From: Nageia nagi
Lineage: Eukaryota; Pinophyta
Direction: 5' to 3'
Assembly (NCBI GenBank): GCA_050084985.1
Contig: JBITNC010000001.1
Span: 126,976,001-127,040,000 of the forward strand
Length of the DNA stretch: 64,000 bases
Below are positions 1-12,180 of this stretch, one piece after another. The notes beneath the pieces were generated by a model. That model was given only the letters and a program-made list of their open reading frames with translations, did no database searches and was not told the origin of the DNA. Position 1 is the stretch's first letter. Each line of letters starts with the position of its first letter. A program made the translations under genes and the position numbers.

Positions 1-1540
1 ATTGACTAAGATGTGGTAATTTTCACATGCACCCTACTTATCAAATTTATAACTATAATTCTAATAAATAACCTTTAGAATTAAAATTCAATCTCTAGAA
101 AAGGTTGGTTCCTATCGGGAGCGAACTAGGATTTATAAAAGTAAAGGTATAGAAAACATACTTGCAAAAATAAAGTAAACTTAAAATTCTAGGTTAGTGG
201 GTTAAAAATAAGTAAAAAAAATATCCAAACCAACATAGGCATCCATTATAGCAAAATCCAAGTTGATCAAATAGTTTGATTTTATAACCACCAAATAAAA
301 TATGATATTCCAAGTAACAATACTCTATAAGCACTTTATAGATACAAATTAACTACTGATAATCTCTCATAGTCCATAACGTGCAAATAAACATATCACA
401 CAATCATTTGAAAATAATGATAAACAAATCATATTTAAGAGATCAAGAAGCAAATTGCATTTCATTATCATTAGCACTAGTACAAAATAAGAGAAATATC
501 TACTATATCTGACCTCTTCTCCTTCAATGAAGGTTATACTTATAGTTTTTCTCTAGAAAATATCTTCTAACTAATTTCTAAAAAAAATTTAACAAACTAA
601 AATATTTGTAAACATAAAGAATGTGCTTTGGTTGAAAGGACATAACAAATTCTATAATATTTTTTCAATCTAGAACAAAACAAAAAATCTTAGCTTGAAT
701 TATCAATTCAAGATAGATAAATTAGACTTGCAATATAAATTAAACAACATATAGAAAGGACTAATTAACTCTTATAGAGTTGGTACTCTTACTAATTGTT
801 TAATTATAAATTCAAGTTGTTCCAATATTTCAAAACTAATAATAACAATATTTATTTCTATTTTAAAGAAATAAAGTATAACAATGCTTTTATACATCAC
901 AAATTAAAAACCATATGCATATTGCAGTTAAGTATATAATAAACCTGAGTTCCATAGAGATTCATAAAGAAAAAATTGGAGATACTTTAGAGATACATAA
1001 AAAAGAAATTATTGAGGCCTGATATAGAGAATTGGAAAGAAATAAGACTAACAAAATAATGGATTATTCATTTTAGGACTTAAATAAGCTAACTAAGATA
1101 GAGAATAACTTCCTATATGAAAGCAACATTTCAATTATCAAATATGACATGATCTATGTTTCCTAGGTGAATAAATAAATTTCTAAAATGATACAAAGTA
1201 ATTTGGGCATTGCACATGCTTACCAAAGAAGAAATAATGTTCCCATAATGAAAAATAGTTCTCCTGAACCAATATTGGGTTATTTTATGTAGCAAACAAC
1301 AACAATCCAACTATCGAGACTTAGGAACAAAAGGAATGAATTTGATTTGTTTTTCCATGGTCAAGAGAGGATCAAATGATAACTATCACATTTTGATGAT
1401 GATTATATCATCAAACTTCTCTCTATGTTATAGTAAAGTGCAATGCTACATTTTTAGGATGTTGTTAAGGTCCCAGAAAGAGAGATGTTGCATTTTAGAG
1501 AACGTGAAATCAACATTAAAGTTGTCTTGATGTGACATAA
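1..1540. other. AT-rich intergenic DNA, no gene seen
   Basis: No reading frame here has recognisable protein motifs. A short open stretch at 1336-1530 (64 codons) has no features of a known protein. Composition is strongly A+T rich with no obvious LTR ends or repeats until the tandem array that follows. Confidence 0.6.
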
Positions 1541-1544
1541 GGTA

Positions 1545-1985
1545 GAAAAATATATTATCATACTTTAAAGAGGTGATGTCAACAACTAAGTTTTCATAGT
1601 GCATAACAAGGAAAAAATTACATTACCATACCTTTAAGGAGTTTATGTCAACAACTAAGTTACCATGGTACAATACAAGGTAGAAAAGTGTATTATCACA
1701 CTTTTAAGGAGGTGACATCAATAACTAAGTTATCATAATGTAGTACAAAGCATAAAAGCACATTATCACACATTTAAGGTGGTGATGTCAGCAACTAAGT
1801 TCTTGTTGTGTGATACAAGGTAATAACATACACCACCATACTTTTAAGGAGGTGATATCAGCAACTAAGTTATCATTACACAACACAAGGTAAAAAAGCA
1901 CATTATCATACTTTTAAGGAGGTGACATCAATAACTAAGTTGTTGTAGTATGACATAAGTTAGAAAAATATATTACCATGGTCCA
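1545..1985. repeat. 70-bp tandem repeat, about six copies
   Basis: The core AACTAAGTT recurs at about 1584, 1653, 1723, 1793, 1863 and 1933, a spacing of 69-70 bp. Each unit also has the block TTTTAAGGAGGTGA before the core and CATTATCACA after it. Copies are diverged by eye (roughly 75-90% alike), so the array is not recent. The unit is not a microsatellite and contains no ORF. It may be a small satellite or the internal repeat of an unrecognised element. Confidence 0.85.
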
Positions 1986-2275
1986 ATGATACAAGTGATA
2001 ATATCACCTACTAAAAATCATGATATCATCATAAATTTGATGTGACAATAGGCAAAAAATACTTGAAATTAATTTTTTCATAGTTTGATGATACAAGTGA
2101 TGACATCACTTCTTATAAATCATGGTACCATCATAAAATAGATGCAAAAAAGGTGGAGAATACTTGAAATTAATTTTTTCATAGTCTATTGACACAAGTG
2201 ATGATATCACCTACTGAAAACTATGACACTATCACAAAATTGAAGTGACATGAGCAAAAAATTAGCCCATAGATC
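1986..2275. repeat. 101-bp tandem repeat, nearly three copies
   Basis: ACAAGTGAT recurs at 1991, 2093 and 2194 (102 and 101 bp apart), with conserved blocks TATCACCTACT and ACTTGAAATTAATTTTTTC. It directly abuts the 70-bp array but has a different unit. No coding potential is seen. Confidence 0.8.
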
Positions 2276-3650
2276 ATTTCAAGAAACCTTGGAAATTCTA
2301 TCAATTCCTTACTAAAATAAGCTAATATAGGGGCTTGGTGCATAAAACTTTTACTATTAGAAAATAAATTGGCAAAAATTAAGCATCCTTGATAAAGAAT
2401 AAAATAACATAGATTGGTCTAACAAGTCACAAGAATTCACTACCATTGTTTACCTTGGTATTTTTAGCTTCCTATGATCATTATAGGTTTTCCAAACCTA
2501 TTTACACATTGAGCTTTACATCACCAAAGTAGGAAATCATAGAACATGTTAGAAAAAAGGATTTCTCTTAGTGAATGCAAGCTATAGTGGAAGAATACCC
2601 AATGAGAATTCAAAGCTTATGTTCGTCCGCTAACATAAGTTGTAGAATAAAGCAAATCCTCCTTTTTTGTTAATAATAAATATTCAATAAAAAATAATTA
2701 AGAGAAACAATTAAATAGTTTATTCTATATGAGACTTACACACACACATGCATATATATCCATAAATAAATAAACTAGATACAATTTTATTTTCTTGCTA
2801 AAAGAGTTAATATAACCTAGAAAAAAATTATGATTTATTTTATTTAAACTTAGTAAAGGGTATTCAAAAATATCTCCAATTTTAATAATATGCTCAAACA
2901 AGATTTTCTTGCAAACAATAAGATTTTCAAAAAATAAGTGCAAGCATACCTTTCAAGTAAATCAACTAATTTACCTTGCTTATTCTGATAGCAATTTGAA
3001 GGGCCTAGTAAAATGCAATTATCTTTAAACAAGGATCTCAAAAAAATCTACTTTAAGAACATCACACTTATCTTTTTCACAAATAGAAATGTAAAGATAT
3101 TCACATAAGATAACATAGTAATTATAGTGTTTAAACCTTTGCTTTACAATAAGATAAACATACACTTTTAATCTTAGATTCTATTATCTCTCAATGAAAT
3201 ATTACAATAAGATCTCATATATGTATTCACATTACAATCACTAGATGCATATAGTAAGTTACAACCTGCATGCATGTAACACATTGTCTTCTTACAGGAC
3301 TACTATCTATTGCATCATTAGCACCATTAATTTTCTCCTTTGTCTACTCTTCACCAAATAGCATTCAACTTCAGTGAGTGACTCCATGGTTGCAACTCTT
3401 TTATTTACATGTTATATACTACATGAATGACACACTTGTTACTTACTCAAGTTTGATAGAGTATGATTGGATGACCATTCTTCTTAATTAAAATTACTTA
3501 CTTTGTAATAGGTATATATACCATATTTATTACATCATTGAGGAAATATTTATTTATCCTTTTATGTACATGACTTATTCTTGTTATTTAATTAATAACC
3601 AAGAATATATTCAAATATTTACAAAAATTTATCACAAGGTTACATTATAT
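2276..3650. other. AT-rich intergenic DNA
   Basis: Nothing recognisable. Minus-strand open stretches at 2725-3041 overlap in different frames and encode low-complexity, Lys/Leu/Phe-rich peptides typical of chance ORFs in AT-rich DNA. A short CA/TA microsatellite lies at about 2740-2760. Confidence 0.55.
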
Positions 3651-3654
3651 CTTC

Positions 3655-3830
3655 AACATGAAGCACTTGGGACCCAACTGTAACAACATAACCTTTGCAT
3701 GTGTTCTACTTGCATGTAGAATACATATATGTAAAATTTGGAAACACATGAGGCCCAAGAAGTTTTTGACAAGATGCATGATATAAAAAGAATTTAATGG
3801 AATACAATGATCAATCATATCTACAATGTA
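3655..3830 (+). pseudogene. PPR repeat fragment
   Basis: Frame-shifted plus-strand reading gives LGPNCNNITFACVLLAC followed in other frames by remnants of the linker and the FDKMHD-type end of a PPR motif. This matches the E/PLS-type PPR pattern (GxxPNxxTFxxVLxAC ... LFDKM). Stops and shifts interrupt it, so it cannot make a protein. PPR proteins bind organellar RNA; this is only debris of one. Confidence 0.55.
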
Positions 3831-4161
3831 CTACAATGATAAAAAAAGAAAATTGTAACATGTAGATGAGATTCTTTGTTTATTATGGTGATAAGGGAGA
3901 AGACTTGTTACTTATATCTAATTTGTATATAATAATGTATTTAAAAGGTAAACATACATGAAAAATAACTAAGTTGATAAAAAATTTTGGTTAATTTTTC
4001 ATGTTTCTTCTACTTCGATGTTTGGATTTACTTTGTTATTTCTTTTAATGGTTTGAGTTTCATAGTATTTATATTTTATTCTATTTGTATGATTTAGGTG
4101 ATTGAACTAGTAGCAGGAATGGAAAGAGAGATTGAAATAAAAAATAAAATAAAAAATAGAA

Positions 4162-4539
4162 GTGGTTAGTAAAGAAGAACTTTACAAAAATTATGTTTCT
4201 AGAGTTTGTGAGCTTGAAAAGGCAATTAAGGAGCATAACGAAGATTGTGAAAGTAGACTCTAAGGACTAGAAAAAAAGATCAAGTCGATGAAGTAACAAA
4301 TGAAATCAAATTCAAATGAGTTTAAGGTAACATAACAATTTATTTCTCATATAATAATTAAGTTCCTTGTTTATAACTTATTGTTTATTTGAATGTTAGG
4401 GACATGAAGTTGAAAAAGAAAGGCTAGTTATAGAAAATAAGGTTGCCATTTAGGAAAAGGAATCTCTTAAGCTTAATTAACCTCAACTAAATCACAAATT
4501 AAAATCCCTGAAGATGAGGTGGAGAAACTAGTTAGCAAG
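4162..4539 (+). pseudogene. two-exon coiled-coil protein pseudogene
   Basis: Exon-like block 4162-4326 reads as a Glu/Lys-rich coiled coil (ELEKAIKEHNEDCESRL, then GLEKKIKSMK) and ends at AAG|GTAACA. After a 73-bp AT-rich intron with acceptor GTTAG, block 4400-4539 continues in the same phase (GHEVEKERLVIENKVAI) and ends at AAG|GTATGG. The four in-frame stops fall where Gln fits: CAA or CAG appears to have become TAA or TAG each time. Intron retention shows this is not a retrocopy. The parent gene is not recognised; a plant coiled-coil or kinesin-like protein is possible. Confidence 0.5.
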
Positions 4540-4639
4540 GTATGGTATTAAATATTTTCTTGTTTAATGCTTCAAAGTTGAAATATTGTACTTGTAGATA
4601 TTTCCTCAATTCTTTAGTTCAAAATTTGAATTATACATA

Positions 4640-5815
4640 AGGCACAAGATTTGTTTGAAAAGATTAATGAAGAAAATATAATTTTATAGAATAAAATGAT
4701 TAGGAGATATGCACTTAAACTCTTTGATCTAATGAAGAACTTTGGACCCAACTATAACAAAATAACTTTTATATGTGTTCTACCATATAGAATATATGTA
4801 CGCAAAATGTGGAAGAACAAATGAGGCCTAAGAATTGTTTGAAAAGATGCATGATGAAAAATGAATTTCATGGAATACAATTAACAATCCTATCTCCCTT
4901 CTATTATTTTTTAAGTTTTACATAAAACCCTAAGTTGTATATTTCCTATTCTATTTCTATTTTGATCACAATATATACACAAAATTGATTTTCATTAAAT
5001 GTTATAGTTGTGAATGCCCTAAGAAGGCATATAAATTATTTGACAAGATGTATAAAGGAAATATAATTGTATGGAATGTAATGATTGCAATATATGCATA
5101 AAATGAATATGTTGAAATAACATGTAAATATTTTCATAAAATATCTCATCAAAATGCAATCTCATGGAATTCAATCATCATAAGATATGTATTAGATGGG
5201 TTTTTTTATAATTCCCTAAATACCTTTAAGGAAATGTAAATGTATGGAGTAAATCCAAACTCTACAACCTTTTCCAACATTCTTCTAGTATATGCCAACA
5301 TGGGAGCTCATGATGAAGGCATGGACATCTATACAAGAGTAGTTGATAATGAGTTTTCATTGAATGTTATTATTATGAGTACCCTAGTAGACATGTATAC
5401 AAAATGGGGGGTAATACAGAAGGCCAAAATTTTATCTAATAATATGCATGAAGTAAATATATTTTCCCCAAGTTTTCATCAAAATTGGCTTAGGTTTTAA
5501 TTGAATACACATTGTACAAGAATAAAGGATGCCTTATAATTATTTTTGAAGATGCATGATGCAAACACAACTCCATGAATCGCAGAACTCAATTTTGATG
5601 GGCCCTTGAATTATTTTCAAATATACCACCATGGGACCTCTAGAAGAAGGTATGGACATCTATAAAAGAGTAGTTGATAATGGTTTTCATCAAATATTAT
5701 TGTCTATTCCCTCATATACATTTATGCAAAATGTGGAAGAATACAGAAGTTCCAAAAATTATATGATTATATGCATGATGAAATATAATTTCATGGATTG
5801 AAATTAATGTAATTA
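4640..5815 (+). pseudogene. degenerate PPR protein pseudogene, several repeats
   Basis: Successive decayed PPR units are visible: about 4640-4860 (AQDLFEKINEENI, NFGPNYNKITF), 4990-5180 (TRCIKEI and WN-type segments) and the best one at 5170-5470, which reads SWNSIII, then GVNPNSTTFSNILLVYAN, then MGAHDEGMDIYTRVV, then LVDMYTKWGVIQKAK. Another unit follows at 5590-5810 with EEGMDIYKRVV-like sequence. Frame changes and stops separate the units. The order P-L-S and the wording are those of plant PLS-class PPR proteins, which act in mitochondria or plastids on RNA. It is non-functional as read. Confidence 0.75.
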
Positions 5816-5819
5816 CAAA

Positions 5820-6485
5820 AAAATAGGATTTTCATCACTTTCCATTTATAACTCGAGCAAATTTATCGATGAAATAGTGTTCTCAAGTTGTTCTTTTCAG
5901 CTCTACTATTGTTAAGGTTTCAAGGTTTTCTTACTTGAAATGAGCTCTCCTTGGCCTTTTTCCTATTTGAAATGAGTTTGATTATATTAATGGATGTCCT
6001 TGTGTCCTTATCATACAAATTTACAAGGATAATATATCATATTAGCTTCATGAATATTTCACCCATTTTTTAAAAATTTGTTTGAATATTTGCAAGGATA
6101 ATATGTCATATTAGCCTTGTGAATCTTTTTGAATAGCTTTGCAAATTGGATTTTGTATTTTTTTCATATTTTTAGATTAATGAATACTCTTGAATAGCTT
6201 CATGAATCATATGCTAGATTTTTTCATGTTTGCATATTCACCTATTAGTTTCACGAATATGTAATCAAGTTTTTTTTTTTATGTTTGCATATTCAAAAAT
6301 CTAATATGACTTAATAGCTTTGTGAATATGCTCTTATTCTCATCAAAAAGTAGATTAAGGCCACTAAATTACCCAATAAATGTGTTAATATGTTAGATGT
6401 CATAGGGAAATGTGATGTTGTAGGGGTGATTAGTCCCCTAGTTAGATAATGCCATTCCTTGCATGCCCTACATTCATTGCAATCC
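5820..6485. other. AT-rich DNA with short internal repeats
   Basis: Blocks such as TTAGCTTCATGAATAT, TTAGCCTTGTGAAT, TTTCACGAATATG and TAGCTTTGTGAATATG recur between 6030 and 6330, suggesting an old local amplification. No coding potential is seen. Confidence 0.45.
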
Positions 6486-6489
6486 ATGA

Positions 6490-6700
6490 ATCAATTTATT
6501 CATAATGCATATTATCAAATAAAATCCTTATCATCTTAATGCTCATATATTTTACATACATGTCTATCAAGGCTATTATCATAATTTCATGCAAAAGAAA
6601 CCCACATCTAATTATTTTTTCATTAATATCCATGCCCCAATTTAAAGATACAAAATTTTTACATACAATCATAATACTAATGATTTTCAAGGTTAAAGTT
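6490..6700 (-). pseudogene. PPR repeat fragment
   Basis: The minus strand reads NWGMDINEKIIRCGF, then IALIDMYVKYMSIKM, then RILFDNMHYE: the middle and end of a PLS-type PPR pair (compare GMEIHEKIIR.G, ALIDMYAKC, LFDKMH). It is short, lacks flanking repeats in frame and is probably dead. Confidence 0.6.
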
Positions 6701-7379
6701 TAGAAAAAAAATTAGTTGTATCAAAAAATAATATTCATATGGTGTAAGTATCCAATATGTTCCTCAGACATTATCTATTTGACAAACATTTCATTTAATA
6801 TAGAGGTACATGTATAATCAAAACTAGATAGCAAAAAAGGAACTTCCCTATAGTTTTAGTTTCCTACATATGTTTCTTTTGTATCCTACTTCATCTCATA
6901 AACATTTCATGTATTGTGATTTTATGGGACAGGGTCTTATCCATTTAAAAAAAGGCATCACCTTAGCCTCCCAACCTCATTTTTAGTGCACTTACTAGTT
7001 CTTCTTTTGGAAATATCATTTTCCTCCATTAAAGTTAACATCTTCAAAGGTGAATGAATTACAAGGCTACATATAGTCTTGATATGGATTTACAACCTAA
7101 CTTATTGATTAGCTATTATCGTAGACAACCTTGATAGATGTAAATAGGATAATTATGATGTTAGTAATTCCTTCTTTGGAATTTTTTTGGGATAAATTTA
7201 CATTGCATGGTTTAAAAACATAGACCAACATTGAAACACATTGAACCATTGATCTTATTTTGTAGAACATTCATAATCACAAAATCTGAGCCATAGGAAA
7301 AGGTCCCCTTTTGTGTAACTATTACCCAATTCTATCTAATCGATAACTTGAGGGAAGGATACCAAACCAGCCAATACAG

Positions 7380-7520
7380 AATGTTTATCTTATCAAGCCC
7401 TTTCAACATGTCCATTTTATACATATCATATAGGCTATGATCATTGTATTTCATAAAATTATATCTAGAATCTTGCATCATGCATCTTGTCTATAGACAT
7501 GACTAAGCCCTAGCCAAAGC
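7380..7520 (-). pseudogene. PPR fragment (FDKMHD signature)
   Basis: The reverse complement contains a DKMHDA-like block followed by YEIQ.S remnants of the next repeat's VSWN start. It is very short and decayed, and is assigned only because the same signature recurs nearby on this strand. Confidence 0.35.
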
Positions 7521-8019
7521 CTAATGAAAATTTAGCATGAGATAATACTCGATAAAGGAATTGGAGTCCAATTTAGCACCAAGAGTCCTTAGACTCCCTA
7601 TAATTATGGTTATACCTATAATTTTCACTTCTATCACTAAAGATTTCAAATCTAGACTATAAATTTTAGTATTTAAATATATAAAATATTATCTAATTCC
7701 ATATAAATAAGGCTTTCAAATACCACATCAATATATATACAGTTTAATTCACTTGATAATTTTATGGTAGCAATCAACAATATTATAAATTTTTACAAAG
7801 TTTAATAACAATAATTTTTGAAAAAATCTATCTCTAAAGATTTTCAATATTCTTCTAATATTCAAATCTAGATGTTAACTTTTAGTAGTTAAATATATAA
7901 GGTCTAATTCCATGTAACAAAAATTCTTTATAGTTTTATCCATGTACTAAGCAAAATTTGCATCAAACTATAAAGAAATTACTACATCTAATTTGGGTGC
8001 AGATGATCATTACATTTCA

Positions 8020-8460
8020 TAAATTATGTCTCAATCATACATCTTGTCAAACAATTTGCTTATATTCTCTACACTTCTTGCATCATGCACCTTGTCAAAC
8101 AATTCATGTATGGTTCTACATTTTTCATACATGTATATCAAGGCATTCATAATCATGCATAATATTTTATGCAAAACCATTTTCAACTACACTTTAATGG
8201 ATGTCCATACCTTCTTCTAGAGCTTCTACAGTGGCACATGCCAAAATAATATTGGGAAACCTGCAATCATTACACTCCATGAAAATGTCTAGATCATGCA
8301 TCTTGTCAAACTTGAGGTAACAATTGAATCCAACTCCATTTATACATAACATAAATAAGTCTAAACAAAGCATGATCCATAGTAAGAAAAATAACCTAAG
8401 TAGAAGCAGTGTTCTCCTCTTTAGTAGAATCCAAAGTGAGTTCAGGGACAACATTCAAGG
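8020..8460 (-). pseudogene. degenerate PPR pseudogene segment
   Basis: The minus strand reads ECNDCRFPNIILACAT, then VEALEEGMDIH, then a stop and SVVENGFA, followed by shifted remnants (ELFDKVHDA and KLFDKMYD). This is the conserved ACAxxxALEEGMxIH core of PLS-type PPR proteins. It lies opposite in orientation to the 4.6-5.8 kb PPR remnants, so it is an independent fragment or part of an inverted duplication. Confidence 0.65.
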
Positions 8461-8839
8461 ATCCATACAAGGCATTCTATACTCTTAGATCCTTTAGTGC
8501 CAAATAAGTTTTCTTTCAACTAGATACCATAATTGCTCCAAATATTGGACCTTGCATACAACCCCATATTAGAACACTCTGATAAAAGTAGATCTAAATA
8601 AAATTGGAACAAGTTAAATCATATCCCTTGAAATAAAATAAAATTGCTAAAGTCACTCAATTTAAATTAGAAAAAATTAAATTGCAAACCTTAAATTGAT
8701 ATTATTAATGTTGTATATAGAAAATATTAGAAAATTTTCTTCCACAAACACTTAATCATATAACCAATACTAAAAGTATCTAATGAAATAATTAATAGGC
8801 CCTTTAAACATATTTATTTTATGCATATCCTTTGATATT

Positions 8840-8900
8840 TCATTCCATTCAATTGTATCTACATCATGCATCTTGTAAAACAATTCAACATCCCCAAACA
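8840..8900 (-). pseudogene. short PPR fragment
   Basis: The reverse complement has LFYKMHDVDTI-like sequence, the same end-of-repeat signature seen at 7.4, 8.1 and 41.1 kb. It is too short for more. Confidence 0.3.
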
Positions 8901-8909
8901 TGTCTATTA

Positions 8910-9990
8910 CAACTTAGTACCAACTATAATATTTGATGAAAAAATATATTTGACTACTCTATGATGGATCCCTCACCTTTTATAGAACTCCCATAGGCAC
9001 ACAACATATTCATAGATTGCAAAGAGTAGCTTCACATGTTCCAAAAAGCCTTTGATGTCTTCTTATAAGAACCATATTTTATGTATCCTATAAATTAGTA
9101 AACCCTTCTATACATCAATATAATCTAGGAGATGGTGTTCTATATTTCATATTGATAAAAAAAATGAATCTATAATAGACTTGAACACCCTATTATTGAA
9201 TTATCAAAGATGAAGAGACATTAAAAAAGGTGAATTTATATGGTGCAACACCATTAAAACACTCCTCCAAGAGCACCATATTGATATATGTCATAAGCAC
9301 ATTGCTAAAGGTGAATCTACCCACTACAACATCATTGTCTTATAATTCATCAAAACCTCCCAAGCCTCATGATGATCATGCTATGTATAAATGTGATAAA
9401 GAACATTACAAAGCTTATCATACATGCATATCAAAGCAAATTTATCATAATACTTTCAAGAAAGAATCTCTTTTTGTTATTTTTGATGGATGTATACTCC
9501 CCCACTAGAGATATTAGCATGGGAATATCACTAATAATGTGGATTCATTAGTTGCAACATCACTTTATTGCATTACATAAAAACTTCCTAAAAATCTCTT
9601 CATGAAAATTGTTGTGTATGTGAAAATTGTTGTATTTCGTATGATTGTGGTTCTATATAGTAATAAAAACCTTTAAAATCTCCTCATTGAGATCATGTCA
9701 TACATATCTACAATCAATTGAAAAATGTAAAGCATGTATACTATTGTAACATTGTAAGAGATGAATGTAGAGGAGTTTTTGGCTACCTATGCTCATCCAT
9801 TGATATCACTATTTTCCACTTGGAATGCATGCATCATTTGATAGCCTATGCTCACCCACCCACTTGCCACAACTTACCCTTCATGTAGATTTCAAAACCA
9901 GAAGAGTTATGGTGGAACAACAATTGAATTACCATTTCCCATGTGTCATTCTTTTCAATCCCTTTAACCTTCCTAATGTGGCTAGTTGAT
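8910..9990. other. AT-rich intergenic DNA
   Basis: No convincing gene. Open stretches at 9230-9551 overlap in two frames and show no known motif. A loose repeat of TAGCCTATGCTCACCCA / TACCTATGCTCATCCA occurs at about 9782 and 9841. Confidence 0.45.
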
Positions 9991-10235
9991 CCTACTGATA
10001 ATTATAATTATAAGAATAATTAAAATAATACTAAAAATTATAATAATTAAAAAATAATAGTAATAATTTTTAAAATTATTAAAATAAAAAATAAAAATTT
10101 AAAGTAATAATAATAATAATAATAATTTCTTAATAATATTTAAATATAAAATTATAAAATATATATAAAATATTGTTATTATTATATTAATAATAACAAT
10201 AAGAATAAAAAAATTAATAAGAATAAAAATAATAA
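9991..10235. repeat. AAT-type low-complexity block
   Basis: About 240 bp made almost only of A and T, including an (AAT)n run at about 10106-10125. It lies immediately upstream of the LINE ORF1 remnant. Confidence 0.8.
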
Positions 10236-11839
10236 TAGGATTTGAGGATGGGAGCAGTTGGGGAGGATTCCAAGGGAGATGCAATTGATGGAGGATCCAA
10301 GGTGGGTTCTGCAATAACCTTTGAAAAAGGTTGAGAGGATTCAACTTCAGAGACTGAGGTAGGTAAGGACAAGCTTGGTACTAATGACAAGGATAGTTTG
10401 AAGGACCCTAAATCACCACCTAAACCCTTGGATCTAAAATGGTAATATGGCCAAGTGGCCCAAAGTAATGTTTTGAACCCTTTGGAATAACTTTTCAATT
10501 TAAAAATGGTGGAGGGAAAAATGATCATCCTATCAAAGATCCTAAAAATTGCCTCTTATGAAGGAGCCTTAAATCTACTAGGAAAGCTCCCTAGACCATG
10601 CCCAAACATTGATGTAGTAAGGGAATGCACTTACAAAAAATAGATACTAAGGGGAGATTTGATATTGTTTTCATCCTGAATGGCTTCTTTTTTATCAAGT
10701 TAAGTTCAGAGGATGACCTCCATAAATTGCTCTAGATAGGACCATGCATGTTTGACCAACGTCTTTTATACCTACAAAATTAGGATATGGACTTTAATAA
10801 AAAAAAAGAAGAATATTACCTCAATTCCATTTTGGGTAAGACTTCATGGATTACTTATTTAGTTTTGGCATGATGATGTTATTTTTGGTATTACTAATGG
10901 GTTGGGAGAATTTATCTCTACTGAAAAGGCAACAAGAGAAAAACCTAGGATGATTTTTGCTCATTTTTGTGTCAATATTTTTACAAAAGTAGAGCTTCCA
11001 GAGACTATTTATTTGGTCTCAAAATTGGGGATGTGGACCCAACCCATAAAATATGAGAACCCTCCAATGGAATACAAACTTTGAAAACAAAAAGGCAACA
11101 TCTCCTCTTGGTGCCCACTTTGAGTGAAGGAAAAATAAATAAAACAAGCTTGAAAAAAGGAGGTTCCTTCAAGGCCTTCTAAGATAGATAAAGCTTAGCC
11201 TATTGGAGAATCAAGAATAGGGGAATGCTCCACTATGAAAAATATTGATCCTCAAGCCAAAGAAGGGATTTTTATGAGAAATGCCTTTGATGAGTTAGAG
11301 GTGGGAATTTTACTAGAAAAAGATCCAAAAAAGATATCCTAAAGGAGCCAAAGAAGAAGGCTAAGAAACCTATTAAGGCTTGAGGAGAAGATTTAAATGT
11401 TAAAGTGGAACTATAGATCTAAGGCACTCATATCCCTTTTTGAGAGCCTATAGAAGAAGGGAAACTCTTGGAGTAAAAACCAATATATCATAAAGAATTT
11501 ATCTCTTAAACCAAGGAAGGGCCTGATGTGAGAGAGAAGGAGGATGAGGATGAACGTGTCCCTGAAACATAATCTATTGAAGAAGGATTGAAAATATTTG
11601 AATTATCTAAATAAATGACATGAATGATTCCCTTATTAACACCCATAAGTAAATTTTGAGTAGAAAAAGAAGATTTGGACTCTCAATAGGATATTATGTT
11701 ATCTACTCCATGAAGAACAAAAAATCAAAAGAAAAAATAGCGAGTGGATGTGGGGAAGGAACAACATCCAGGAAGACCATCCAAAGGAGTAGTTTGAGCA
11801 AGAGAAATAAAACCAAACATTATGAAAGGATCCTAGTCA
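10236..11839 (+). pseudogene. LINE (L1-type) ORF1 remnant, DUF4283-like
   Basis: A shifted plus-strand reading gives the order expected of plant L1 ORF1. First comes a charged N-terminal part. Near 10650-10800 is a DUF4283-like RNA-binding core (FDIVFILNGFFF, EDDLHKLL, GPCMFDQRLLYL). At 10870-11080 is the following segment (GLGEFISTEKATREKPRMIF, ending WTQPIKYENPP) that normally precedes a CCHC knuckle. The Lys/Arg-rich tail runs to 11839. Many stops and shifts make it non-coding. Element I interrupts it at 11845; ORF2 resumes at 19.99 kb. Confidence 0.7.
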
Positions 11840-11844
11840 ATTTT
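11840..11844 (+). repeat. target-site duplication, left copy (element I)
   Basis: ATTTT immediately left of the 5' LTR matches GTTTT immediately right of the 3' LTR at four of five bases, consistent with a decayed 5-bp duplication. Confidence 0.6.
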
Positions 11845-12045
11845 TGTTGGAATTTATAATGCATTATTGTAAATATATGTATTAAATATTCTATGTAAAT
11901 TCACTAATACAGTGTATTATTTGATACCTTAAGTATTTTAGTGAATCTAATAATGTAACTTATCCTACACTCCAAGTCATGACCATGCCCCTTGGGTCAA
12001 ACATGTGCATGTCATGCTGAGGTCATTCAAGGAAGGATTTTGGCC

Positions 12046-12053
12046 TATAAATA
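12046..12053 (+). promoter_or_regulatory. TATA box in element I 5' LTR
   Basis: TATAAATA, at the same relative place in the other copia LTRs (about 31334 and 63418). It probably sets transcription start in the LTR; the start site itself is not visible. Confidence 0.7.
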
Positions 12054-12180
12054 TAAGGATCCCTCTTTGTAATGACACACCAATTAAGGAGTAAGTATAT
12101 GCTATAGGATAGAAGTGTAGGAGTTGATATTAGGAGAATTGTAAGAGAAATGTATTTGTGAGAGAAGTAAAGATCTAGTT

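Noticed and set aside
2725-3041. Overlapping minus-strand open stretches
   Set aside because: Low-complexity hydrophobic/Lys-rich peptides in two overlapping frames with no motif; expected by chance in AT-rich DNA.
10099-10528. Minus-strand open stretches opposite LINE ORF1
   Set aside because: Low-complexity Pro/Ser/Leu and Ile-rich peptides antisense to recognisable ORF1 sequence; shadows.
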